Below, piece after piece: positions 44,739 through 53,154 of a DNA stretch of 64,000 bases. A model generated the notes under the pieces. The model ran no database searches and had not been told where the DNA came from. It worked only from the letters and a program-made list of their open reading frames with translations. Positions within the stretch are counted from its first letter, which is position 1. Every line of letters begins with the position of its first letter. The DNA lies in NCBI GenBank assembly GCA_036268875.1, contig DATATI010000066.1:62001-126000 (forward strand). The letters run 5' to 3'. The DNA is from Polyangia bacterium. Its GTDB lineage: Bacteria > Myxococcota_A > Polyangia > Fen-1088. The position numbers and the translations under genes are program-made.

Positions 44739-45901
44739 CTACTTCCTTGGCTGCGATGCCATCGCGACCATCGCCGCCACCGCCGTCTCGACGGATGGCA
44801 GCGCGGCGATCTCGTCGGCGATCCGTCGTGCGGCGCGGCCGAAGTCGGCGACCGCCAGCACGCGCGCGACGGCGGCCCCAAGGATGCCGGCGTCCGCGCC
44901 CGGCAAGGCAAGCCCGGCGCCCACGGCGGCGATGCGGCGCGCGTTGTGCGGTTGATCCGCACCCTGAGGCACCACGACCATCGGGACGCCGGCGGCCAGT
45001 GAACCGCGAACCGTGCCGGAGCCGCCGTGGCACACCACCGCCGCCGCGCGAGCCATGACGTCGCGCTGCGGAACCCACTCCTCGACGTGGACGTTGGCGG
45101 GAATCGCTCCCAGTGTTCCCTCCTCCATGCCGCGCCCGGTGGTGAGCAGCGCGCTGACTGGTAGGCTCGCGATCGCGTCCAAGGCCGTGCGATAGACCCC
45201 GCGCAAGGCCGGCGACGTGCCGACGATGGTGCCGAACGTGATGTAGACGAGCGGCCGCTCGTCACCTGGCGGCGCCCAGGTGGCCGGCGCGGCGCCCGGC
45301 GCGTCCTCGATCATGCGAACACGGAGAGGCGGCTGCCCTATTGCCACCGAAGAATCGTCAAGCGACGCCGGGAAGGCGCTGAACACCGGCTCCCCGCTCA
45401 GGAACAAAGTCCCGCTCGCAGTCAGGCCGGCAGCGCGCCGGAGCTCGTCGAGGGGGTCCGCCGCCAGAGCGGGGATGATCTCTTCGAACGAGACCATGTG
45501 TACCGCCACGCGAGCGTGGGGTACCCCCGCGCGCTCGGCCGCCACCGCTGAGGCGAACTCCACCGAGTCGCGCACCACGAGGTCGGGCCGCCAGGTGTCG
45601 ATCGTCTCCATGAGCTGGGGAAGGGCCGCCTTCGCGTTCAGGCCCGCGAAGAGCTCCCGGATGGCGAGGGCCAGACTCTCATCGGGAGGCGCCCCGCGGA
45701 GTCGGGCCCAGATCGGCGCCAGCGTTGCGTCCCCCGGATGACCGAACGGCGCATGGGCGAGTCCCGCCGCGCTCAGCGTCTCCGCGATGTCGACCGGCCC
45801 GGCGATCTTGACTTCGTGCCCGTGCGCCTCGAGCGCGTGCGCGTACGGCAACAGCGGCTGGAGATGCCCGGCTCCCGAGTCGACGAGAACAAGACGCGCA
45901 T
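44739..45901 (-). pseudogene. Glycosyltransferase family 1 gene (MGT/UGT type) with a frameshift near its start
   Basis: The main part (from about 45878 to 44739) encodes a typical two-domain nucleotide-sugar glycosyltransferase, with PLVYITFGTIVG near the middle and the sugar-nucleotide motif VEEWVPQRDVMARAAAVVCHGGSGT, as in macrolide-type enzymes. The N-terminal codons MRVLFSSTREPG start at 45901 in one frame, but the conserved continuation HLQPLLPYAHALEAHG is in another. One base appears to be missing near 45878. A real disabling deletion or a sequencing error would both explain this. A shortened protein could begin at 45851. Confidence 0.75.
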
Positions 45902-46134
45902 GCGGAGATCCCTAACAGCCGCCAGGGATCCGCGATACCCAAAAGGGCGGAGCCGAAGCCAACTGGGATTGCGCGCTGACCTGGAGAGTGCCCATCGGGT
46001 CACTTTTCAATGTGGACGTCGAGATCCCGCTCTCGCTGGTCGCCAAGGCTGCCTAGGGAGGGCGCTACCGAGCCTGCGGAGCCGAGCCCTGGGCCCGTGC
46101 GGTCAACCGCAAGCCGTGGCACACTAGAAACGCG

Positions 46135-46365
46135 ATGCGGTACGAGCGAATCACTCTCCGATCTGATCAGATGGGTGGCCAGCCGTGTATCCGGGGGCTC
46201 CGCATACCGGTGGCAACGGTCGTCGGCATGGTCGCAGACGGTATGTCCCACGACGAGATTCTCGCCGTTCATCCGGATTTGGAGCAGGCCGATATAGGCG
46301 AGGCTCTCCGTTACGCGGCTGAGGCCGTCCGCGAGCGCGAACTGCCGCTCAAGACCGTGGCGTGA
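46135..46365 (+). CDS. DUF433 antitoxin
   Basis: The 76-residue protein has the DUF433 helix-turn-helix pattern: [20 protein letters not shown], then [19 protein letters not shown]. It would bind the downstream toxin and probably its own promoter. Its stop overlaps the GTG start of the next gene as GTGA. It lies 233 bases after the frameshifted glycosyltransferase; that stretch holds nothing recognisable. Confidence 0.88.
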   Translation: MRYERITLRSDQMGGQPCIRGLRIPVATVVGMVADGMSHDEILAVHPDLEQADIGEALRYAAEAVRERELPLKTVA

Positions 46366-46733
46366 AATTCCTGATCGACAACGCCCTTTCACCGATCGTT
46401 GCTACGGGCCTGCTGGCGGCCGGCCACGACGCCGTCCATGTTCGCGATTACGCCATGCAAGCCTCGACCGATCAGGAGATTCTCGCGCGCGCCGTGGCCG
46501 AAACGCGCGTCGTGGTCTCGGCGGATACCGACTTCGGAACCCTTCTGGCCGCGCAGGACGAGGCACGTCCTTCGGTCGTCCTCTTCCGCCACGGAACCGA
46601 GCGGCGGCCAGAACGGCAACTGCAGCTCCTCCTCGCAAACCTTTCCCCGCTGCAGGCCGATCTCGAGGCAGGTGCCGTCGTGGTTTTCGAGCAGGCACGA
46701 ATTCGGGTTCGACGATTGCCTATCGGCCGATGA
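46362..46733 (+). CDS. DUF5615 PIN-like toxin
   Basis: The 123-residue protein has the DUF5615 PIN-like fold: FLIDNALSP at the start and [13 protein letters not shown] near residue 55 hold acidic residues that would form the nuclease site. DUF433 and DUF5615 genes usually form a type II toxin-antitoxin pair. The start is the GTG at 46362, overlapping the antitoxin stop, which is typical translational coupling. Confidence 0.87.
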   Translation: MKFLIDNALSPIVATGLLAAGHDAVHVRDYAMQASTDQEILARAVAETRVVVSADTDFGTLLAAQDEARPSVVLFRHGTERRPERQLQLLLANLSPLQADLEAGAVVVFEQARIRVRRLPIGR

Positions 46734-46786
46734 TTGCCCGGCCTCGGGCCTCCTAAAGGACGCCGCAACAGAAGGTGCTGCCCGCA

Positions 46787-47758
46787 CTAGCGAAGGCGGG
46801 GCAGTCGCGTGCGGGCGCGCGGGGCTACCGCGCCCGCATCCTCGAACGTTCCATGATGCCGTTCGATGAACGCATCGCGCTCGACGGGATCGGGCGTGCA
46901 GCGACGCGGCCATTGGAGAGCAAACACCTCATAGACCCGCCCCCGTGCGCGTCTACACCCGAGGATGCCGATGCCCGATGCGATCACATACTCGAACAGC
47001 CGAGGATCTTTCTCGCGCAATTCCACAGCAGCTTGACCTAGCTGAGCCTGAACAGGGACTGCGATCCACACGCGGTCGGCGAAACGAGTGTAGTTATGAG
47101 CCTGCTGCACCGCGCGGGCGTTGAAATCGAGCTTCACCTCCACGCAGGTCAGGTCGACGACATCGGCGGAACGCCAGTGAACAGCAATGGCGTCGACGTT
47201 CTCGAACTCGTTGCCAGGACGCTCGCTGTGAACGTCAAATGCCACCTCGTGATTCTCACCGGCAAATTCAGATGCGTATAGATCGCTCAGCGCATCGACG
47301 ACGAATGGCACCAGGCGTGCCTCCTCTTGCCGAGCTTTGCGGCGTACTCGAACCTCCTCGCCGCCCTGGGCCTCTTTCTCTACGGTCTCAACGGCGATCT
47401 TCTCGGCGAGATTAGCGGCATTTTCTGCTTCGGATTCGCGCTGCTTGATCTGATGACGAAAGGCTTCTTCGGTGTAGAAGCTCTTGCCGTGATGTTTCCA
47501 CGCCAAGGGTGGTCGAGGCCTCGCATCGTCTGCTGGCGCGTCGAAGTCAAAAAACTTCAGGCCGCTGACCAACTGCCGGGCGTCCCCTATTCCCTTCCGC
47601 TCAAGCTCTTTGCGGAGAGCGAGACTGCTGACGCATCCGTCCGAGCGCTGGAACATCTGGCCGAGTAGCTCGGTCGCCGCAATCCAATCGGCCCTCGAGC
47701 TCGCATCGCTTGCCGAATCCTCAACCAGCGTGCTCAGCGCCTGCGCATTTGCTTGCAT
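46787..47758 (-). CDS. Unknown protein with a possible PD-(D/E)xK nuclease-like domain
   Basis: The 323-residue protein has a helical N-terminal half with a coiled coil (about residues 110-155; EAENAANLAEKIAVETVEKE). The C-terminal half has ENVDAIAVHW followed after about 10 residues by DLTCVEVKLDF, then a helix, which fits an Asp...Glu-x-Lys arrangement of restriction-endonuclease folds. I do not recognise a family. The ATG at 47758 has GGAGGAG 6 bases upstream, which is better than the ATG at 47776. It sits between a toxin-antitoxin pair and two tRNA genes, an accessory location, so defence or mobile-element functions are possible. Confidence 0.6.
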   Translation of the reverse strand: MQANAQALSTLVEDSASDASSRADWIAATELLGQMFQRSDGCVSSLALRKELERKGIGDARQLVSGLKFFDFDAPADDARPRPPLAWKHHGKSFYTEEAFRHQIKQRESEAENAANLAEKIAVETVEKEAQGGEEVRVRRKARQEEARLVPFVVDALSDLYASEFAGENHEVAFDVHSERPGNEFENVDAIAVHWRSADVVDLTCVEVKLDFNARAVQQAHNYTRFADRVWIAVPVQAQLGQAAVELREKDPRLFEYVIASGIGILGCRRARGRVYEVFALQWPRRCTPDPVERDAFIERHHGTFEDAGAVAPRARTRLPRLR

Positions 47759-47863
47759 TTCCCACTCCTCCGCCATCTGGGTTAACGGCTTGAGCAGGAG
47801 GCTCGACAAATTGCGATGTAAACTTGAGCCTGCAATAACGCAATGGTGATTGAGGCTTTCTAG

Positions 47864-47937
<74 letters not shown>

Positions 47938-47978
47938 TGACGTGTGACGGATGAAGCAGGCGCGTTTTACCTGCTTTG

Positions 47979-48052
47979 TGGTTCGGGGACAAGGGGTCGA
48001 ACCTTGATAGCCAGATCCAGAATCTGGCGTCCTGCCATTAGACGATCCCCGA
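47979..48052 (-). tRNA. tRNA-Gln (CTG anticodon)
   Basis: The 74 bases form a standard cloverleaf with acceptor TCGGGGA/TCCCCGA, anticodon arm CCAGA/TCTGG and loop TTCTGGA (anticodon CTG), and T arm CAAGG/CCTTG. The 3' CCA is encoded after discriminator A. It is the promoter-proximal gene of a two-tRNA transcript. Confidence 0.96.
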
Positions 48053-48076
48053 TCGTGTTGCGGTGCCGGGCACTCT

Positions 48077-48104
48077 TTTCTAACAATCACCGACGGGCTG
48101 TCAA
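48077..48104 (-). promoter_or_regulatory. Sigma-70 type promoter for the tRNA genes
   Basis: On the minus strand a perfect -35 box TTGACA (48104-48099) is separated by 16 bases from TAGAAA (48082-48077), a good -10 match. The predicted start would be about 20 bases before tRNA-Gln. The position and strength fit a tRNA promoter. Confidence 0.75.
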
Positions 48105-48220
48105 GCGCTTGTATCTCCTCGATTCTGGTCCGCGATTCCCGTACCGCGCGGCGGCGGATCGTGCTACCACGAAGAGCTTAGGGTGAAAGGGGCGCGGCTT
48201 CCGCTGGAGACTACCAATCG

Positions 48221-49507
48221 ATGGAGCTGAACTTCTGGGCCGCCACGGATGTGGGGAAGAAGCGGGAGGTCAACGAGGATAACTTCCTCGTCGACAAGAA
48301 ACTCTCGCTGTTCATCGTGGCAGACGGGATGGGCGGGCACGCTTCCGGCGAGGTGGCGTCGCACCTGGCGGTGCACGAGTTCCGCAACGCCGTCGACGCC
48401 GGCAAAGAGATGATCGAAAAGTTTTCGCGCGCCGACGCCAGCGTGCGGCCGCAGGACATCCTCACCTTGCTGGAAGCGGCGGTCCAGGCCGCCGGCCACG
48501 CCATCTATCACAAGGGACAGGCCGAGCCGGAGAAACGCGGCATGGGCACCACCACGTCGGCGCTGCTGATCGCCGGTGACCGCGGCTTTATCGCCCACGT
48601 CGGCGACAGCCGCATCTACATGTTGCGCGCCGGTCAGGTGGTGCAGCTGACCGAGGACCATTCGCTGGTCAACGAGCTCATTCGCCGCGGGCGCATCACC
48701 CGCGAAGGTCTCGATGGCTCGCCTTACAAGGCCTACAAGAACGCGGTCACCCGCGCGGTGGGCGTCTACGAGACCGTCCAGGGCGACACCATCGACTTCG
48801 AGATCTTGCCCGGCGATCAGTTCCTGCTCTGCTCCGACGGCCTGCACGCCTACCTGGACGACGCGCGCATCATCGAACTGCTGAAGGGCGAGGACATCAC
48901 CGAGTTGCCGCGCCGCCTGGTCGATCACGCCAACGCCGGCGGCGGCCACGACAACATCACCGCGGTGATCGTGCGCGTCGAGGCGCCGCAGCCGGGCGCC
49001 ACCGAGGAACGCGCCGAAGAGCTGACCCGCAAGGTCGACATGCTCAAGCAGATGCCGCTGTTCCGGCATCTCATCTACAAGGAAATCCTGCGCGTCGTGA
49101 ACGTCACCCAGGTGCGCGAGTACGCGGCCGGCGACGAGATCATCAAGGAAGGCCAACCCGGCGACGAGATGTTCGTTCTTCTGCGCGGCAAGATCCGCCT
49201 GCACAAGAACAATGCCTTCATCACCCACCTGGTTCCGGGCGCGCACATCGGCGAGATGGCGCTGGTGGATCCGCGCCAGCCGCGTTCGGCCAGCGCCACC
49301 GCCGACGAACGTTCGCGGGTGCTGATCCTGCGCCGCCGCGATTTCTACGAGATCATCCGCAAAGAGCCGCAGCTGTCGGTCAAGCTGCTCTGGAGTTTTG
49401 TCCAGGTGTTGGCCGATCGCCTGCGCAAGACCACGGCTGATCTCTCGGGCGCGCGCCTGGAAGCGGGCGCCCTGGACATGACCGAGGACGTTCTTTTCGA
49501 CGAATAG
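48221..49507 (+). CDS. PP2C-type Ser/Thr phosphatase fused to a cyclic nucleotide-binding domain
   Basis: The 428-residue protein starts with a PP2C/PPM domain (about residues 1-250). It contains the metal-binding motifs TDVGKKREVNEDN, ADGMGGHASGEVAS, IAHVGDSRIY, CSDGLH and GGHDN. A CNMP-binding domain follows at about 280-400 (EYAAGDEIIKEGQPGDEMFV and IGEMALVDPRQPRSASA). The fusion suggests a phosphatase that responds to cyclic nucleotide and removes phosphates placed by Ser/Thr kinases, common in myxobacteria. It is 11 bases upstream of fumC, so they may be co-transcribed. Confidence 0.93.
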   Translation: MELNFWAATDVGKKREVNEDNFLVDKKLSLFIVADGMGGHASGEVASHLAVHEFRNAVDAGKEMIEKFSRADASVRPQDILTLLEAAVQAAGHAIYHKGQAEPEKRGMGTTTSALLIAGDRGFIAHVGDSRIYMLRAGQVVQLTEDHSLVNELIRRGRITREGLDGSPYKAYKNAVTRAVGVYETVQGDTIDFEILPGDQFLLCSDGLHAYLDDARIIELLKGEDITELPRRLVDHANAGGGHDNITAVIVRVEAPQPGATEERAEELTRKVDMLKQMPLFRHLIYKEILRVVNVTQVREYAAGDEIIKEGQPGDEMFVLLRGKIRLHKNNAFITHLVPGAHIGEMALVDPRQPRSASATADERSRVLILRRRDFYEIIRKEPQLSVKLLWSFVQVLADRLRKTTADLSGARLEAGALDMTEDVLFDE

Positions 49508-49518
49508 GCGGGACGACG

Positions 49519-50910
49519 ATGACAGACGAGCTGCGAACCGAGAAAGACTCCCTGGGCGAGGTGGCGGTTCCGGCGGACGCCCTGTTCGGCGCCCAGACCC
49601 AGCGCGCCGCCACAAACTTCCCGGTCAGCGGCCTGCGCCTGCCCCGCCCGATCATTCGCTCCTTGGGCCTCATCAAGAAAGCCGCCGCCGAGCTGAACAA
49701 GGACGCCGGCCACTTACCGCCGGCGATCGCCGACGCCATCGTCACCGCCGCGTTGGAGGTGGCCGCCGGCCAGCACGACGATCAATTCGTGGTGGACATC
49801 TTCCAGACCGGTTCAGGCACCTCCAGCAACATGAACGCCAACGAGGTGATCGCCAACCGGGCGATTCAAATCCTGGGCGGCCGCATCGGCTCGAAGACGC
49901 CGGTGCACCCGAACGATCACGTCAACAAGGGACAGTCGTCGAACGACGTCTTTCCCAGCGCTGTCCACATCGCCGCCGTCGAAGCGGTCGAACGCGATCT
50001 GCTGCCGGCCCTGCGCGCGCTGGAGGGGGCGCTGGACTCCAAGGCGCGCGCCTTCGACCACATCGTCAAGATCGGGCGCACGCACCTGATGGATGCCGTG
50101 CCGATTCGTCTGGGACAAGAGTTCTCCGGTTACGCAGCGATGCTGACCTCCAGCATCCGGCGCGTGGAATCGGTGTGCGGCGCGCTTTGCCAGCTGGCGC
50201 TGGGCGGGACCGCGGTGGGCACGGGGCTCGGCGCTGACCCGGCGTTCGCGCGCCGGATCATCGGCGTGATCGGGCGCGAGGTGGCGCTGCCGCTGCGCCA
50301 GGCACCCAACCTGTTCGAAGCGCTGGCCACTCACGACGGCCTGGTCGAAGCGTCGGGCGCCCTGCGCGCCACCGCCGTCAGCCTGACCAAGATCGCCAAC
50401 GACGTGCGCTGGCTGGGCTCCGGCCCTCGCTGCGGCATCGGCGAGCTGCACCTGCCCGACCTGCAACCGGGCAGCTCGATCATGCCCGGCAAGGTGAACC
50501 CGGTGATGGCCGAGATGTTGCTGCAGGCCTGCGCCCAGGTCATCGGCAACGACGCCACCATCGCCTGGGGCGGCGCCGCCGGCAACTTCGAGCTGAACGT
50601 GATGACCCCGGTGATGGCGTACAACTTCCTTCAGTCGACGGAGATCCTGGCCAACGGCTGCCGGCTGTTCGCCGCCCGCTGCATCGAAGGCATCGAGCCC
50701 AACGAAGACCGCTGCACCTCGCTGGTCGAGCAAAGCCTGGCCATGGTCACCGCCCTGGTCCCGCGCATCGGCTACGACGCCGCCGCGGCCATCGCCCAAG
50801 AGTCGGTCAAAACCGGTAAAACGGTTCGACAGATCTGTATGGAGAAAAACGTCCTGCCGGCGGACGAATTGACCCGACTCTTGGATCCGCTGAGCATGAC
50901 CGGGCGCTAA
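49519..50910 (+). CDS. fumC: Class II fumarate hydratase
   Basis: The 463-residue enzyme interconverts fumarate and malate in the TCA cycle. The family signature GSSIMPGKVNPV near residue 315 and the substrate segments TGSGTSSNMN near 95 and KIGRTHLMDA near 185 are intact. It is a soluble homotetramer in the family. A degraded copy of part of this gene lies at 16114-16300. Confidence 0.97.
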   Translation: MTDELRTEKDSLGEVAVPADALFGAQTQRAATNFPVSGLRLPRPIIRSLGLIKKAAAELNKDAGHLPPAIADAIVTAALEVAAGQHDDQFVVDIFQTGSGTSSNMNANEVIANRAIQILGGRIGSKTPVHPNDHVNKGQSSNDVFPSAVHIAAVEAVERDLLPALRALEGALDSKARAFDHIVKIGRTHLMDAVPIRLGQEFSGYAAMLTSSIRRVESVCGALCQLALGGTAVGTGLGADPAFARRIIGVIGREVALPLRQAPNLFEALATHDGLVEASGALRATAVSLTKIANDVRWLGSGPRCGIGELHLPDLQPGSSIMPGKVNPVMAEMLLQACAQVIGNDATIAWGGAAGNFELNVMTPVMAYNFLQSTEILANGCRLFAARCIEGIEPNEDRCTSLVEQSLAMVTALVPRIGYDAAAAIAQESVKTGKTVRQICMEKNVLPADELTRLLDPLSMTGR

Positions 50911-50958
50911 CCGGTCGGAACGAATTGTTCATTGCATTCGGACGGCGCGCACAGTCGC

Positions 50959-51018
50959 AACTGGCTGGCCAGTTCGATCACCGTCAGAGAATTGACATGG
51001 AACGGTACATCCGTTCCA
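50959..51018. other. Two inverted repeats after fumC
   Basis: AACTGG...CCAGTT with a 4-base spacer (50959-50974) and TGGAACGG...CCGTTCCA with a 5-base spacer (50998-51018) lie in the 247-base gap after fumC. The first could form a weak terminator hairpin; the second directly follows a TTGACA and may be an operator. Neither has a T tract. A third small hairpin, CGAAAG-TCT-CTTTCG, is at 51069-51083. Confidence 0.4.
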
Positions 51019-51157
51019 ACCACCCGACCGAAATCCCGGTTGCGACGCCTCGGCGGTCACCGTCGGGGCGAAAGTCTCTTTCGGTTTCACGATTTCTAAG
51101 TAAGACTACTTCCCACACCGTTGGAACCTGTGGTATCCGACGAATTCGGAGGGACCC

Positions 51158-51715
51158 ATGACGCGATCGGTTTCCGTCGCCCGCTCTTCCGGGGCGTGGC
51201 CCCTGAGCTTGATAGGTAGTAGTTTGCTCGCCTTTTGTCTGGTCGGCTGCGCGGGATCGCTTCCCGCGGATCTGAGGGGCAGCGGGGGCAGTGGCAGCGG
51301 TGGATCGGGCGGGGGTACCGGCGGGATGTCGGGTGCCGGGGGCATGATCCCGGTTGGTTGCGACACGACGAGCATCTTCAGCAATCACACATGCACCACG
51401 ATCTGTCATAAGGCTGAAGCATCGTCGGTGTTCGGCGGCTTCGACATGACGACGACCGGCTGGCAGCAGAAGCTGGTCGGCGAGATGCCACCCGCCCAGA
51501 CGGCGGCGAACATGAACAAGTGTGGCGGCATGGGTCTGGTCTATCTCAAGCCCAACATGCAGCCGGCACAGGGACTGTTCCTGGACAAACTCACCATGGC
51601 GACACCGCCCTGTGGGGTACAGATGCCGATGAGCGCAGCCCCGCTTTCGGCGGACGAACTCGCCTGCGTGCAAAAATGGGCCAACAACATTGTCGGCGGC
51701 GGTTCGGGCATATGA
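51158..51715 (+). CDS. Exported lipoprotein with an unusual CxxxCH motif
   Basis: The 185-residue product has a signal peptide ending in the lipobox LVGC, a Gly/Ser linker (SGGSGSGGSGGG) and a Cys-rich domain. The segment HTCTTICHKA has the spacing CxxxCH instead of CxxCH, so it may or may not bind haem. Other cysteines (CGG, CGV, CVQ) could form disulfides. GGAGGG lies 5 bases before the ATG. Its TGA overlaps the start of the next gene as ATGA, so both are made together. The family is unknown. Confidence 0.8.
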   Translation: MTRSVSVARSSGAWPLSLIGSSLLAFCLVGCAGSLPADLRGSGGSGSGGSGGGTGGMSGAGGMIPVGCDTTSIFSNHTCTTICHKAEASSVFGGFDMTTTGWQQKLVGEMPPAQTAANMNKCGGMGLVYLKPNMQPAQGLFLDKLTMATPPCGVQMPMSAAPLSADELACVQKWANNIVGGGSGI

Positions 51716-53154
51716 GACAAATTCCCCGGCTCTTCGTTCGTTCAAAATCAATCATCGCTCTCTTCTTCGTCGCCGTCCTGGCCTGGCCAGGGCTGGCCTC
51801 GGCGGAGAAGAAACGCGTCGGTATTCCGCGCTTCGAAGGACAGCAAGAAGCCTTGATTCGCAAGGTGGTCATGCAGGTCGTGAAGGGCAAGGGATTCGAA
51901 CTGGTGCGGTCGCGCGAGATCGACGAGGCCGCCAAGTCGGCGGGCATCAGCCTCGACTCTAACGACAGCTTTCAGACTCTGGCCAAAAATATGGCGCTGT
52001 CGGCGATCGTCACTGGCGAAGTGGGAAAGAAGAAAGCCAAGCTGACTGTCCGCAACGGCGCGGACGGATCAGTCGCGGGCGACGCTGCCTTCGCCGGAGC
52101 CAACCCGAAGAAGCTGGCGGTCGAGGTGGCGAAGAACTTCTGGCGACGCTTGGGCTCCTCCATCGAGCACGGCAAGGCGCCGTCCGGCGCCAAGAAGCCG
52201 TCCAAGGCCGCCGCACCGGCAGCCGCCGAGGACAACGAGGACGACAAAGAAGCGGCGGCCGCGGCCGCCGGCAACGACGAAGAGGACAAGGACAAAGACA
52301 AGTCCGAAGAAAAAGCGGCCAAGTCCGAAGAGAAGTCCTCGTCCGAGAGCAACGCCGAGGAAGAAAAGCCCAAGAAAAAGCGCCACAACGCCGAAGAGGA
52401 ATCGTCGGGCGGCGGCGGTGGTGGCTTGCGCTACCTGGACGTGGCAGTGGGCGTCCACATCTTCAACCGCAGCCTGACGTACAACGAGGACATCAGCGGG
52501 GCGTTGCGCCCGGACAAGCTGACGGCGCCCGCGCCGGCGTTCAACCTGGTCTGGTACCCGGGCGCTGCTGGCTCGACGGAAGGACCGCTGGCCAACATCG
52601 GTCTCGACGCCAACGTCGAATGGGGCTTCGGGTTGAAGTCCGGGACGTCGGACGGAAAGTCGTACCCGACCACGTACCACGACTACAACGTCGGCTTGCG
52701 CTACCGCTTTCCGTTCGGCGAGGGCGGCGAGTTCGCCATCTCCGGCACCGGCGGCGAGCACGCCTTCCGCCTGGGCAGCGGCACCAACGCTCCCCGTTCG
52801 GACCTGGTGTTGCCCGACACCATCTACCACTACATTCGCGGTGGCCTGTTCGTGCGCGTGCCGGCCGGGCCAGCCTCGGTGTTCGTCGGCGCTGGGTATC
52901 GGTTCGTCCTGTCGCCTGGGCAGATCAAGGACGTCTACTTCAAGAACCTGTCCGTCGGTGGCATCGACGCGCAGGCCGGCCTTGGTTATCACCTGACGCC
53001 GACCATCGAAGTGCGGGCCGGGGTTGATCTGCGGCGGTACTTCTACGACTTCAAGGTGACAGCCGACAGCATGTACAAGGTGGGCGGCGCCATCGACCAG
53101 TACATCGCCGGCACCATCATGCTCGCCGTCACGCTGGATGGAGAGAAGAAGTAG
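51712..53154 (+). CDS. Outer-membrane-barrel-like protein with N-terminal CsgG/LpoB-like domain
   Basis: The 480-residue protein has a signal peptide cleaved near ASAEKK and a compact domain (about residues 30-135; GVxRFEGQQ-like start, then FQTLAKNMALSAIVTGEV) that resembles the N-terminal domain of CsgG/LpoB-like proteins. A Lys/Glu/Asp/Ala-rich linker (about 150-245) follows. The C-terminus is rich in aromatic residues and beta strands (GLRYRFPFGEGGEF; VGAGYRFVLSP; GGAIDQYIAGTIM) in the pattern of an outer-membrane barrel. The start at 51712 overlaps the previous stop (ATGA). The gene ends 17 bases inside dinB. Confidence 0.72.
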   Translation: MRQIPRLFVRSKSIIALFFVAVLAWPGLASAEKKRVGIPRFEGQQEALIRKVVMQVVKGKGFELVRSREIDEAAKSAGISLDSNDSFQTLAKNMALSAIVTGEVGKKKAKLTVRNGADGSVAGDAAFAGANPKKLAVEVAKNFWRRLGSSIEHGKAPSGAKKPSKAAAPAAAEDNEDDKEAAAAAAGNDEEDKDKDKSEEKAAKSEEKSSSESNAEEEKPKKKRHNAEEESSGGGGGGLRYLDVAVGVHIFNRSLTYNEDISGALRPDKLTAPAPAFNLVWYPGAAGSTEGPLANIGLDANVEWGFGLKSGTSDGKSYPTTYHDYNVGLRYRFPFGEGGEFAISGTGGEHAFRLGSGTNAPRSDLVLPDTIYHYIRGGLFVRVPAGPASVFVGAGYRFVLSPGQIKDVYFKNLSVGGIDAQAGLGYHLTPTIEVRAGVDLRRYFYDFKVTADSMYKVGGAIDQYIAGTIMLAVTLDGEKK

